Assembly (NCBI GenBank): GCA_033439265.1
Contig: JAVTVX010000031.1
Coordinates: 10,587,501 to 10,651,500, forward strand
Reading direction: 5' to 3'
Length of the DNA stretch: 64,000 bases
Source of the DNA: Dillenia suffruticosa
Lineage: Eukaryota; Streptophyta; Magnoliopsida; Dilleniales; Dilleniaceae
Shown: positions 23,145 through 35,574 of the stretch, piece after piece
How the letters are laid out: each line of letters opens with the position of its first letter
How positions within the stretch are numbered: the stretch's first letter is position 1
Position numbers and translations under genes: made by a program
The notes under the pieces: generated by a model
What the model was told of the DNA's origin: nothing
What the model saw: only the letters and a program-made list of their open reading frames with translations
The model's database searches: none

Positions 23145-25562
23145 TGTCACGCCCCGACTCTCCTGTCGAGCACGTAACAACCGCCGCGTTATCTCGGCAT
23201 ACGGACATGACCTCCCCATATACCGGGATAGCGCAAGGCATTCCAGTTTTTTTTTTTTCCATAAATCTTCCAAAATAATAAGTTCATCAAAATAGAAAAA
23301 TTTATAACAACTTGCATGCAAAGGACCCATCCGGTCCATCCCTGTACACACGAGCATACATCGGCACACAATCGGGAAAGGGGTTCCTATATATGCATAC
23401 ATGCAGTGTGGCCATCCCAGCCAATCCAGAGTTCTCAAACATTTCATAGAGTTTACCAAATAAGCTATAAATACAGAAATCTAAGATAAATATTCCAAAT
23501 GTCCCATTTCAAAAACAAATATCTTTTAAACATGATTTTACACAAAATAATGAAGTCCCAAATCATAGCCGTTGGATTTTACCGATATTAGCCCGAAACT
23601 CAAACCAGTATCAATAAAATCCACACGGTATGAGATGTACAGAACTTCCTTTCCATGGACTAACGATCTACAACTTCCCAAAAAGATTTACATAATCCAT
23701 ACCTACCCAAAATCAACAAAATAAGCCTCCAATCCGCAATATTGGACGTCGTCTCCCTACACGTCATCGGAAAAAGGATTTAAGAGGGGGGTGAGTATTT
23801 TAAATACCCAGTGAATGGAGTGCAATGGCATGCAACATATAAATGAGGTGTGCAAATGGATGTGCCAAACAATCACATTTAAATATATTTGTAGAAACCG
23901 AGAACATTTACATGAAACAATGTCGTTTCCAAACAACCATGGCTCGTATAAGTAATTTCAAACAATTTGCATTCCTTTTTTCACAAATTTTGGGATATGC
24001 CGAAAACTTTATTCTACCAATGGCCGTTGGTAGATTTCCACCAAGAGATTTTTTCACAGTTTTCTCAAAATCCCATCCCTTGGTGTTGGCCCGGAACTCC
24101 GTGGGGTGCATCCACGTTATCACGGCAGCCTGGGGAGGCTCTCCAACTCACCTACCACCAAACTAAATTAAACAGCCTTAGCCACGCCGCCCCGATGGCC
24201 CGGTCCGTGGCAAGACTTAGACTATAGTCATTTTTCAGCACCTAGTTATCAAATATCCATTTAATAAATCAGATCATGCTTAAATTTCAAGATGAAGCAA
24301 GCATCTTACAAAATTTTCATGGTATCCAAGCATGGTACAGTGTAAATGATTCAATGATCATATTCGAGTCATGAAATTATCAAATCAAATTTCAGGGCAC
24401 ACCAATTTCACAAAACATTGCAAATAACATTTCAAATTCAATTTAAAATCAATTTACAAGTCATGCTTTAAAACAATTTATTCATTTACATGAAGTATAG
24501 CCATCCACTCACCTCTTTGGGAGGGTTTTCACTCCCAATTTCTAACTCAACAAAATCCAACCTCTTCTTTAATTCGGAAGGCCTTAACCTAAAATATTGA
24601 TCACATATAAATCGTTAAATGAGGTCCCATTAAAGGATTTTCAATTTTCTCCTTAATTTTGTATAAACTTTAATTCCTCCGATTGATAAATACAATCTAA
24701 TGTCATATGTCATTTAACACCTCAAAAATAACCTAAGAAGGATATGAAATGCAACTGTATCCTCCATTCAGCAGATTATCCCATTCTAACTCCAAAATCC
24801 AAATATGTTCATACACGTTTCCAATCAAACTCTCAGGAAAATGTGTTTCCTTCGAATCTAACAATTTCAGAATAAATATACACGTATTCTCAACCTAAAT
24901 TCAATAAAAATAGTTCGAATATTGAAGGGATTGAAATTTCCTCACCTAGGGTTTTTCGCAGTTCACAACCCTCGTCCGAATATCTTTCCAGTTCAATCCT
25001 AGACCTACAGTGTATTCCAAACCGACGCAAAGCTTAGTAATTAGGCTTAAATTACCAAGAGAGACAAAACCCTAAAAGTGTAGTCAGAGCCGAACCAGCC
25101 CTTACCTGCGCAGAGAAGAAATCGCAGGACATCGCAACCTAGGGTTTTTTTTTGACAGTGCTGCTACCGCCAGCTTGGAGCTTCTACGATGGTCGCAGAA
25201 GGCTCTCAACAGAGAGAGCAGCGCGCGGTTGAGCGGACAGGGGAGGAAGGCAACATGGGCTGTCGTGCGGTGGTGACTGTCGCAGGAAGGTGTCGGCCGC
25301 GGGAGGTAGAGAAAATCAGTAAGTGACAGAGAGTGAGAGAATTCTAGAGAGAGAGAGAAAGAGAGAAACAGAGAGTGAGCATGAGAGGGGAGAGAATTCG
25401 AGAGAGAGAAACAGAGAGTGAAAATGAGAGGGGATGGGTTTCGGGAGAAGAGAATTGGGAAAGTGGGAGAGAGAGAGAGAGAGAGAGAGAGAAAAGAGTG
25501 TTTGTTTTCTCTTTTGTCTTTTTTTTTTTTTTTTTTTTGACTTTTCTTCCCTCGGTATTACA
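23145..25562 (-). repeat. Element B 3' LTR (full length)
   Basis: 2418 bp. On the element strand it starts TGTAATACCGAGG and ends GGGGTGTGACA or GGGGCGTGACA. It contains a CT/GA-rich tract (25320-25500), donor CGCAG/GTAAG at 25106, micro-exon end CCTAG/GTGAG at 24950-24941, hairpin 1 at 24527-24548, hairpin 2 at 23793-23809 and a YAG acceptor at 23761-23759. It ends 174 bases upstream of the lipase ATG on the same strand, so it may supply a promoter. Confidence 0.9.
24775..25285 (-). other. 511-bp segment present only in the 3' LTR of element B
   Basis: Flanked by GCAG repeats at 24771-24774 and 25282-25285. In the other LTR the two GCAG copies are fused at 32453-32456. The segment carries both donor sites and the putative micro-exon. 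Confidence 0.9.
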
Positions 25563-25582
25563 ACACTTAACCCCTTAAAAGA
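25563..25582 (-). other. Element B polypurine tract
   Basis: On the element strand CTTTTAAGGGGTTAAGTGT lies directly against the 3' LTR start TGTAATACC, as expected for a Ty3 polypurine tract. Confidence 0.7.
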
Positions 25583-25611
25583 AATTTCGTCCTCGAAATT
25601 TAAATTAAAAT

Positions 25612-28600
25612 TCATACCTCAAAAAGGTGGGGGTGTTGTTTTCGCATCAACTCTTCAGTCTCCCAAATCTTCTCTTCCACTTGCTTATTTCTCCATAGGA
25701 CTTTAACCATGGGGATTTGTCTGCGTCTCAATAGCTTGACATGCCGATCAATGATTTGCACTGGTTGCACTTTGAAATTCAGATCTGGATTCAATTCTAT
25801 CGGAAGAGACTCAATTACATGAGAAGGATCCGGTAAATATTTCTTTAGCATTGACACGTGAAATACATCATGAATTTTCTCCAAATCCGGAGGTAATTCC
25901 AATCGGTAAGCCACATTTCCAATCCTCTCAAGGATCTTGAATGGCCCAATGTACCTCGGATTCAATTTGCCTCGTTTCCTGAACCGAATTACACCCTTCC
26001 AAGGTGAAATCTTGAGGAAAACCATATCTCCGACCTCGAATTCCAAAGGTCGTCATCTTTTATCGGCATAGCTCTTCTGCATATCTTGAGCTACTTTCAT
26101 TCTTGCTTGGATCACCTTCACCTTTTCTGTCGTTGCTTCTATTAGCTCAACACTTTCAATTTTTCGTTCTCCAACTTCATCCCAACAAAGCGGAGTTCGA
26201 CATTTCCTTCCGTAGAGAGCTTCATAGGGAGGCATCCCGATACTAGCTTGATAGCTGTTGTTGTAAGCAAATTCAACCAATGGTAGGTGCCTATCCCAAC
26301 TCCCTTGGAAGTCCATCACACATGCTCTCAACATGTCTTCCAACGTTTGGATTGTACGTTCGGATTGTCCATCCGTCTGCGGATGAAATGCTGTGCTGAA
26401 TTTTAATTTGGTTCCCAAAGCCTCTTGTAACTTAGGTCAAAATCTGGATGTGAATCGAGGATCACGATCTGATACAATCGATACTGGAACCCCGTGGAGT
26501 CGGACAATCCCATCAAGATACAACTTGGCTAATTTCTCCAAAGAATAAGTATTCTGAATCGGCAAGAAATGAGCCGACTTAGTGAGACGGTCTACAATCA
26601 CCCATATGGCATCGTGACGGCTCGGAGTACGTGGCAATCCCACCACGAAATCCATAGTGATGTGCTCCCATTTCCATTCTGGTACAGGCAATGGCTGAAG
26701 TGTCCCGGCTGGCTTCTGATGTTCGGCCTTGATTTGTTGACATACTAAACATCTTGCTACAAATTCGGCTATTTCCCGTTTCAATCCCGACCACCAATAT
26801 GTTTCTTTGATAGTTTGGTACATTTTAGTGCTCCCGGGATGCATAGCATAAGCCGAAGAGTGTGCTTCCTCAAGAATGGCTTTCCGAAGCTCATCATTTT
26901 TGGGAACACATATCCGTTTCCCATGTGTCACCATGTCATCCTCCCGAATATGGAAATCATTAGTTTCACCCTTGCGAACCTTCACTACTATCTGCTTTAG
27001 CTCCTCATCAGTTGCCTGGAGCTCTTTAATACGGTCCACCAAGGTAGGTCGAACTTCAAACTTGGCCAATAATGCGCCATTGTCATCACAAGCAAATTTG
27101 GCTCCAAGAGCACGAAGTCCAACAAGGCATGAAAGATAGGAACCCGCTTGAGAATGAGAAGATGATGATTTGCGGCTCAAAGCATCCGCAACTGCATTCG
27201 CTTTACCCGGGTGATAGTCAATCACCAAATCATAGTCTTTAATCAGCTCTAACCATCTCCTTTGCCTCAAGTTGAGCTCTTTTTGGGTAAGCAAATACTT
27301 AAGACTCTTATGATCGGTGAAAATTTTGCATGTGGCCCCGTATAAGTAATGTCGCCAAATTTTCAATGCAAATACAATGGCAGCAAGTTCTAGATCATGG
27401 GTAGGATAATTCAGTTCTTGCTTCTTTAATTGTCGAGAAGTGTAGGCGATAACTCTGTCACCTTGCATTAAAACACATCCTAGCCCTTGTTTACTGGCAT
27501 CACTGTAAACTATAAAATCATCAGCAGTAGGTAGAGCAAGTATAGGAGCCGACGTGAGTCTCCTTTTGAGTTCTTGAAAACTTTGCTCACATTTATCATT
27601 CCATTCAAATTTAATCCCCTTTCGTGTCAAGCCAGACAACGAAGCTGCAATTCTGGAAAAACCCTCTACAAATCTTCGGTAGTACCCAGCCAAACCGAGA
27701 AAACTACGCACCTCGGTGACATTTTTGGGTTGTTCCCATTTCAGAATCGCCTCAACTTTCTTTGGATCAACAAATACTCCTTCTCCGGATACCACATGTC
27801 CTAAAAAGCCAATTTCCTTCAGCCAGAATTCACACTTTGAGAACTTAGCAAACAATTGCTTATCTCGGAGAGTCTGCAACACAATCCGAAGATGATTTGA
27901 ATGCTCTTCATCATTCTTGGAATAGACCAAGATATCGTCAATGAAGATAATGACGAACTTGTCAAGATAAGAATGAAATACTCGGTTCATGAGATCCATG
28001 AAAGCTGCCGGAGTATTCGTTAGGTCGAAAGGCATCACCAAGAATTCATAGTGCCCGTACCGCGTCCTAAACGCAGTCTTGGGGACATCATCTTCCTTTA
28101 TCCGCAATTGATGATAGCCGGACCTCAAATCAATTTTTGAAAAGACACTTGCCCCTTGGAGTTGATCAAACAAATCATCAATCCTCGGTAAGGGGTATTT
28201 ATTCTTGATGGTCACTTTGTTTAGCTGCCGGTAATCAATACACAACCGAAACGTGCCATCTTTCTTCTTTACGAATAAAACCGGAGCACCCCAAGGTGAG
28301 GTACTCGGTCGAATAAATCCCTTGTCCAACAATTCTTGTAGTTGGACTTTTAACTCCTTAAGTTCTGCGGGTGCCATCCTATACGGAGGAATGGAAATAG
28401 ATGCGGTGCCGGGAATCAAGTCAATAGCAAAGTCGAACTCCCGAACTGGAGGTAAACCTGGTAGCTCATCCGGGAAGACATCCAAAAACTCATTCACTAC
28501 TGGGACATTCATCAAGTCCGGACTTTGCACATTCATATCAATTATATGAGCACGATAAGCTTCACAACCCTTGTGCACCAGTTTTCGTGCTTCCAATGCC

Positions 28601-28960
28601 GAGATTACACAACTCGGTAAAACCCGCCATTCACCAACAAATACAAGCAAAGAATATCCTGGCCTACGGAACTCTACCTCTTTCGTGAAGCAATTTACTG
28701 ATGCTCTATGAGGGTGTAACCAATCCATACCCAATATAGCGTCGAAATCCCTCATTTTTAACGGAATCAAGTCCGCTTCAAGAATTCCCCTTTCTACCCC
28801 TACTTCGCAGGCTTTAAACACGGTACTTCTATACAACCGTTCTCCCAATGGAGTGACAATCAGTAACTCCTCTTTGAGTGGAGTCAAGGGTCTATTCGAG
28901 TGCTTGGCAAACCCGGTGCTTACAAAAGAGTTGTAGACCCAGTATCAATTAAAACACGAG
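25612..28960 (-). pseudogene. Element B pol, nearly complete but interrupted
   Basis: The protease active site LIDTGST is at about 28950-28930, followed by a one-base deletion that shifts frame. From 28887 to 26437 the frame is open for 816 codons: RT with [20 protein letters not shown] and the catalytic FIDDILVYS; RNase H with YSDASKQG and the later [10 protein letters not shown]; integrase zinc domain with CLVCQQIK and core MDFVVGLP, then [15 protein letters not shown] at 26437-26439 stands at a Trp position, and another at 26053-26055 at an Arg position. The last part (26046-25612) is the integrase C-terminus with a chromodomain-like VLWRN and WETEE. MPFDLTN has Asp where Gly is usual. It would copy and integrate element RNA, but this copy is dead. 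Confidence 0.93.
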
Positions 28961-29193
28961 CATCAACTCCAAAAATTTTCATCATACCTATAAATTCAAA
29001 AAGTAATGATCAATTTCTAAATCAACCAAACACAATTAGAATTTAAGATCCCCAATGTCGTGAAATCATCGTCAATTATCCAAATCACCTCTATTGATCT
29101 TAATATCATACCACATCCCTAATATTTCACATATTCATAGTCAAGTAATCACAATTTCATCATATTTGCATTCAAATTTCTAAATCACCAAAT
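28961..29193. other. AT-rich spacer between gag and pol of element B
   Basis: About 230 bases, AT-rich, no coding. A similar spacer is seen in element C (42086-42190), so it belongs to the family's structure. Confidence 0.6.
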
Positions 29194-30569
29194 TCAAGTT
29201 CTAGAAAAGTTACCTGTGACTATATCAGGGTTGTTCTGGGCACCCTCGTTAGTCATTGCAAATATCCTTGCTTGAGCTTTTGCCTGTGGGCGCTGGTTTG
29301 GAGCAACTACCGTGTTGCTCCCAATCCCCGTCTGAGATGTACCAACTGAAGGGGGAACATGAGTGTTTGCTTGGCTGCCCATCAATCCACTAGGGCGATC
29401 CCGCCTCATCTGACCTCCTCGTCCCAATTCCGGACAAACATTGCGAAAATGGCCTTCCCTTCCGCAGTGGTAGCACCTTTTTAGCGAATGACAAAACCCT
29501 GAGTGAAACTTCCCGCAATGTTTGTACTGTTCCTTCCTATTTCCCACTGATTGACTTCCTGAAACAGCACTAGGGGTAGGAGCTTTAAATTGAGACATGC
29601 GTTGGCCTTGAGGAGAGCCAACCGGTCCTGAAACAGATCCACTACCGAAGGAGCCTATACTTCTATTCTTTTTAAAACTTTGGCCCGGTATGAGACCACT
29701 GGATCTCTCCCTTTTCCCATGGTCTCGGCTTTTCCCCTTGCAATCACCATCTTCTCGGCCCTTAGGGCCAAATCCAGAATATCTTGAAATGTGTACCTTT
29801 TTGTGATTGACATCCTCTCCCTTATGCTCAAATTTAGTCCAGATTCAAATTTCGCACATAGGGACTCCTCGGAGTTCACAAACTCCGGAACATAAGTAGC
29901 AAGTTCCCTCAATTCTGATTCATAATCAGACACTGTTTTATTTCCTTGGACAAGCTTGAAGAACTCCTCTCTCTTCTGGTCCCTATAGAACCGAGTGTAA
30001 TATTTTTCTTCAAAAGCTCTCAGAAAATCTGTTCAAGAGAGAGGTATGGTTGCCCTGGCCTTCTCGTTTTCCCACCAGGTTCTAGCTCCCTTATCCAGCA
30101 ATTTTATCGCCACCCATAACTTCATCTCATCACTTAATCTCATATAGGTGACGGTCTCCTGAACTCGGCCAATCCATTCCTTGGCCACTGAGGCATCTGA
30201 AAAAGCATCGCATCCCAGTTGTCTTGCCTCTTTGAGTAGTTTTGACAACTCAACTGTAGGATGTTCGGTCTGTGAAACAACCGGTGGAGCAGATGCTGTG
30301 GGAATACTAGGCGCCATAGCCGGTGTAGAAGGAGGAACCAGCGGAGGAACAGAAGATTGGGGCGGAGCTTGATATTGTGCCCCGTAAGAACTCCACCACT
30401 CCATCACTTGCTGGAGGGCGGTAATAGGAGGTAAAGGAACCCCGGTTGAAGGAGCCGGGTGTGTGCTCGTGGTAGCTGGAAGAGAAGTTGGAGCATGTGA
30501 GGACGACTCATCCTCGCGCTCTGAAGGAGGAATCTCACTAACATTCCTCGTCCTTTGTATAGGCGGCAT
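29194..30569 (-). pseudogene. Element B gag, interrupted
   Basis: Starts MPPIQRTRNV at 30569. The capsid region includes EWIGRVQETV and TWWENEKA, then a TGA at 30033-30035 at a Trp position. The same frame reopens (29933-29655: ELRELATYVPEF, NLSIRERMS). A frameshift near 29700 leads to the last frame (29598-29194) with the zinc knuckle CYHCGREGHFRNVC, intact CCHC spacing. Two lesions prevent a full protein. Confidence 0.9.
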
Positions 30570-30803
30570 GGTTCCTATAAAAAGAGACATTATGCTTAGC
30601 CTACTAAATTAGACATGTGACTAGGTATTTAACCCCCTAAAATAAATATTGAACCTAGTCCATAAGGATCCATGGAAAGTCCTGTACATTTCTTAAAAAT
30701 AAATCATTAAAAGATTTTCAAAATAACATACATTTCAAAATCCTTAGAAAACCATTGGGACATTTGGAAGTCGTTCAAAACTTCAAACATTTAAAATCGT
30801 GAA

Positions 30804-30819
30804 CCTGGCTCTGATACCA
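30804..30819 (-). other. Element B primer binding site
   Basis: Reads TGGTATCAGAGCCAGG on the element strand, seven bases inside the 5' LTR: a clean match to the tRNA-Met type site. Confidence 0.9.
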
Positions 30820-30826
30820 ATAGAAT

Positions 30827-32730
30827 TGTCACACCCCGACTCTCCTGTCGAGTACGTAACAACCGCCGCGTTATCTCGGCATACGGACATGACCTCCCCA
30901 TATACCGGGATAGCGCAAGGCATTCCAGTTTTTTTTTTTTTCCATAAATCTTCCAAAATAATAAGTTCATCAAAATAGAAAAATTTATAACAACTTGCAT
31001 GCAAAGGACCCATCCGGTCCATCCCTGTACACACGAGCATACATCGGCACACAATCGGGAAAGGGGTTCCTGTATATGCATACATGCAGTGTGGCCATCC
31101 CAGCCAATCCAGAGTTCTCAAACATTTCATAGAGTTTACCAAATAAGCTATAAATACAGAAATCCAAGATAAATATTCCAAATGTCCCATTTCAAAAACA
31201 AATATCTTTTAAACATGATTTTACACAAAATAATGAAATCCCAAATCATAGCCGTTGGATTTTACCGATATTAGCCCGAAACTCAAACCAGTATCAATAA
31301 AATCCACACGGTATGAGATGTACAGAACTTCCTTTCCATGGACTAACGATCTACAACTTCCCAAAAAGATTTACATAATCCATACCTACCCAAAATCAAC
31401 AAAATAAGCCTCCAATCCGCAATATTGGACGTCGTCTCCCTACGCGTCCTCCGAAAAAGGATTTAAGAGGGGGTGAGTATTTTAAATACCCAGTGAATGG
31501 AGTGCAATGGCATGCAACATATAAATGAGGTGTGCAAATGGATGTGCCAAACAATCACATTTAAATATATTTGTAGAAATCGAGAACATTTACATGAAAC
31601 AATGTCGTTTCCAAACAACCATGGCTCGTATAAGTAATTTCAAACAATTTGCATTCCTTTTTTCACAAATTTTGGGATATGCCGAAAACTTTATTCTACC
31701 AATGGCCGTTGGTAGATTTCCACCAAGAGATTTTTTCACAGTTTTCTCAAAATCCCATCCCTTGGTGTTGACCCGGAACTCCGTGGGGTGCATCCACGTT
31801 ATCACGGCAGCCTGGGGAGGCTCTCCAACTCACCTACCACCAAACTAAATTAAACAGCCTTAGCCACGCCGCCCCGATGGCCCGGTCCGTGGCAAGACTT
31901 AGACTATAGTCATTTTTCAGCACCTAGTTATCAAATATCCATTTAATAAATCAGATCATGCTTAAATTTCAAGATGAAGCAAGCATCTTACAAATTTTTC
32001 ATGGTATCCAAGCATGGTACAGTGTAAATGATTCAATGATCATATTCGAGTCATGAAATTATCAAATCAAATTTCAGGACACACCAATTTCACAAAACAT
32101 TGCAAATAACATTTCAAATTCAATTTAAAATCAATTTACAAGTCATGTTTTAAAACAATTTATTCATTTACATGAAGTATAGCCATCCACTCACCTCTTT
32201 GGGAGGGTTTTCACTCCCAATTTCTAACTCAACAAAATCCAACCTCTTCTTTAATTCGGAAGGCCTTAACCTAAAATATTGATCACATATAAATCGTTAA
32301 ATGAGGTCCCATTAAAGGATTTTCAATTTTCTCCTTAATTTTGTATAAACTTTAATTCCTCCGATTGATAAATACAATCTAATGCCATATGTCATTTAAC
32401 ACCTCAAAAATAACCTAAAAAGGATATGAAATGCAACTGTATCCTCCATTCAGCAGGAAGGTGTCGGCCGCGGGAGGTAGAGAAAATCAGTAAGTGACAG
32501 AGAGTGAGAGAATTCTAGAGAGAGAGAGAAAGAGAGAAACAGAGAGTGAGCATGAGAGGGGAGAGAATTCGAGAGAGAGAAACAGAGAGTGAAAATGAGA
32601 GGGGATGGGTTTCGGGAGAAGAGAATTGGGAAAGTGGGAGAGAGAGAGAGAGAGAAAAGAGTGTTTGTTTTCTCTTTTGTCTTTTTTTTGTCTTTTTTTT
32701 TTTGTTGACTTTTCTTCTCACGGTATTACA
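30827..32730 (-). repeat. Element B 5' LTR, with internal 511-bp deletion
   Basis: 1904 bp, collinear with 23145-25562 except for the GCAG-bounded deletion at 32453-32456. It retains hairpin 1 (32199-32220) and hairpin 2 (about 31473-31490) but has lost both putative donors and the micro-exon. Confidence 0.9.
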
Positions 32731-32735
32731 AGAAA

Positions 32736-32960
32736 TGTCGAGAGAAATTTGTGATGTAAGGAAGTTTGGTAATTGTATGAAGACTAGTGAGGGGTTTATA
32801 TAGAACTTGCAGGAGTATATTGCAGTAACGAGTGATATCACAACTATATTCAAAAGTTGAAAAATTCCATGTAGAGAGAGAGAGAGAGAGAGAGGTTTGA
32901 AAGTTTCCAAAAATTGGAATTGTTGGGGGGCTCACGATGTGGTTTTGGACTTGACTGCAT
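32736..32960 (-). promoter_or_regulatory. Displaced lipase core promoter
   Basis: TATATAAA on the minus strand at 32802-32795 lies about 60 bases beyond the element B target site. It is conserved in the copies at 59148-59155 and, weaker, at 36460-36470 in inverted form. A GA run at 32874-32894 lies further upstream. Before element B arrived the TATA box was about 235 bases from the lipase ATG; now it is about 9.8 kb away. Start-site position is inferred from the TATA box. Confidence 0.65.
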
Positions 32961-34125
32961 CATATGATTGACCTATACGTAAGAAGAGATGGCTTCAAGA
33001 AAACGGGATAGTAGTAGGAAAATGTGTTAAGAAAAGAACATGTTTGGACTAATGTGGCTGTGATTATTCTCTTTGGTCCTTTCTCAAAATTCCCGGAAGA
33101 TGCACCAATGCCCACGCCCGTCCTATTCTCAGTTTTAGATTCTTTTTTAGAAAGCTGCTGACATATTTCCATTTTTCCCTTTCCTTTTTCTTTGTTTCTT
33201 CCATTTGTTTGTTATTATTTTTTACAGTTTAACTTATTAATATTGAGTTGATAAAATGAGTTACAAACCCCTCCAAGCATTTTAAAAATTAGGTACATGG
33301 CTTGCAAATATGTTATATGATTTTCTTTGTATAATTGTTTTTTGAATACAAGAAAAGGAGGCAATTCTTCTCTAGCTAATGAAAGAAAAATTCAAAATTC
33401 ACATGCATATAATAATTAGTCAACAAAATTTATAAAAAAAAAAAAATCAAAGATAAAAAATACAATATATTCAAGGAGGAGAACCAATCTACATCGAAGA
33501 AAAGTCAGCAAAAAATTTTGGATAAATTTTGGAAAATTGAAAATTTACGCGCATTTGTTTGTGATCCTATCTTGACCTTAGAAGGATTCATTGCATTGAT
33601 ACGGATGGATTGGAAAAAGTTAGGTTTGATGTGAAATATCAATTCAACAAGTATGTTCCAGGGATTTTGGCGAATTACATCTTATCTTCAAACTCCTAAT
33701 TAAATAGTGTCATTTTCATCGCCAAACTTCTCCCACAAACCAAGATCAATTTGGGTCATACTTGGCTTTCGGCTGCTCTTTCCCTAATCTTCAAATAGAT
33801 AAATAAATAAAATGTGAATCAATTTGGGACATACCTTTGGTCATATTCACATTGGTTTTGAGCTAAAAATAAAAATTAAAAAGGAAAAAGAAGTCTCACT
33901 ATTTCATTGAGTAAGCTAAGTCCTGGTGGTTGAGATTGAGACTGGATTTGGAGGACTGGTAGTTTAACATGGTTGGTTTTTATTGCACTATGATCTGATT
34001 TTGGCTGGATCCAATTGAAGTATGCTTGAGGTCTACTGTTTGTTTTCACCTTTTCCTTTCCTTCACTGCGATTTCCGTCCTAGTTGAAGTTGGTTCTTAC
34101 AAATGCAATGCCCATTGCTTTTCAT
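32736..34125 (-). repeat. Inverted repeat arm 1 (lipase upstream region)
   Basis: The segments 32736-32900 and about 33340-34125 read in reverse complement at 36370-36572 and 35575-36370. Matches include the GGAGAACCAATCTACAT region at 33477 against its complement at 36220, and a phrase at 33905-34060 against 35640-35800. Identity is moderate with indels, so this is an old duplication. Confidence 0.75.
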
Positions 34126-35574
34126 CCATTGTTCAATTTTATGTACTTTCTTTTATGTAAAATTATCAATTTTTTGTGTTTATTTGAAAACATAGCTATA
34201 ATCTCAAATTAATTCAAACTAGCAGCAGCAAAGTTTAGTAACTTAAAAAAGATAGATAAATAAATAATGGAAGGTCATCAAAGTTTGTTAGTCTTTTCAT
34301 AGGCCTTAAAGCTCCCCTATTTGCATTTTAAGGGTATGGACTATCTCCTTGTACAATTGAAACCAAGGACAAACACACACACACATACTGCGACAGACAA
34401 ACACTGTATGTTAAGGCTTAAAACATTCTCTTTCTCCTTGTACAATTGAAAACGTTTATGATCTTCTTTTGAACTCCTTTTCCTCGTTAAATTCGCCACG
34501 TTAAATATTCCCATTTCTTTCATATTAGGGTGTGGACATGTAACTAATAAATTATAACTTAACTGATACTGTTTATTTCCCATTAAAGATTTTGAACTCA
34601 AGACTCTTCAATGTATAAAATGAAAAAAGGTTTGGGGTACGTATACTTAGCACTCTTATACAAATATTACTCAATTCTTTGGATTCTCAGCACCCAATTT
34701 ATGTGTAATTCCTAACAATACTAGCCCGAGCACGTTTCTTTTAGGGCTACACCTACTCAATCATCCGGGCTCTGATGCATTTTTCTAGACTTAAAATTTT
34801 TTGGTAAAAAAAAAGATGAAAAATCATCACAAACACGTACCAAGTAATCTTTGAGTTTACGTAGAGAAAGAGTTGAGAGGAGTGCGCAATCTGACCTTTG
34901 AACATTTCAATCATAAGCTGATGATGGCTCACGTGTGGTCTTTACCTTATCCTTAAAAGATGAAGCGTGCATATAATATTTAGAATGAATACGTAAAAGT
35001 CTCATCCTCCATTTTAAACGTGGAAAGTCCCATTAAAAAATTAAGGAAAAGAAAAAAGAGGATAGTCCAAAATTTTGGATAACCATCTGTTATGTTCTCA
35101 TGCATGAAACAAGAAATTGGGCCGCCCACCTTTGTTTCTATACAAAGTAAAGGAAGATATTTAGGTTATGTCCAATGATTGTTTTTCTCCTTTGCATTTT
35201 GTTCACTTGATGACTTTGTGTTCCTCATGATACTTTTTCCTCCTTTGTGTTTAAGATATTATTTTTTTCATGTCATGGGTCTAATAGAGCTCAGGGATCT
35301 TCTGCATAATTGCTCCATTTAGTGACATTTTTCTAGCTATCTAATAACGGATTTTTTATACTTCTCTAATAATGCGTGTTTTTTGTCTTTGTGGGTATGT
35401 GTGTTTCTTTTTTTCTCTTTTGCCCAAACTCACAATTCCATAAGAAAGTCTTCATTTGTGTTGTTAGTGAAAGAGATATGTGTGGGCCCTCGAAACTCAC
35501 AAATGAAGACTTCCAAAATTCACATCAGAATTTTAGAAAAATGTCACTAAATTGGAGATTATAAGTATGTGTAA
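34126..35574. other. Spacer between the inverted arms; matches the third copy
   Basis: No gene. The part 34720-35560 is the reverse complement of 59440-59860 plus 60926-61282, so it belongs to the upstream segment of arm 2 and not to unrelated DNA. It has short CA repeats at 34373-34384. Confidence 0.6.

Larger units (their letters stand above)
23145..32730 (-). mobile_element. Element B: Ty3/gypsy chromovirus-like element in the lipase 5' UTR
   Basis: A 9586-bp minus-strand element with target duplication AGAAA on both sides (23140-23144 and 32731-32735) and ends TG...CA. 3' LTR 23145-25562, 5' LTR 30827-32730. The LTRs differ by about one base in a hundred by eye over the shared part, so this is the youngest insertion here. 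The pol order PR-RT-RH-IN and a chromodomain-like tail fit the Tekay/Del-type chromoviruses; clade is inferred from memory. It shares transcriptional orientation with the lipase gene. Confidence 0.93.

Noticed and set aside
23843..24227. Frames conserved between 23843-24227 and 31525-31848
   Set aside because: Conserved only because both lie in the two LTRs of element B; no protein resemblance.
25316..25706. Frames rich in Arg/Glu or Leu/Ser near 25400
   Set aside because: Translations of the GA/CT-rich tract in the B LTR, repeated at 32515-32910.
26815..28549. Plus-strand frames within 26815-28549
   Set aside because: Shadows of the minus-strand pol gene of element B.
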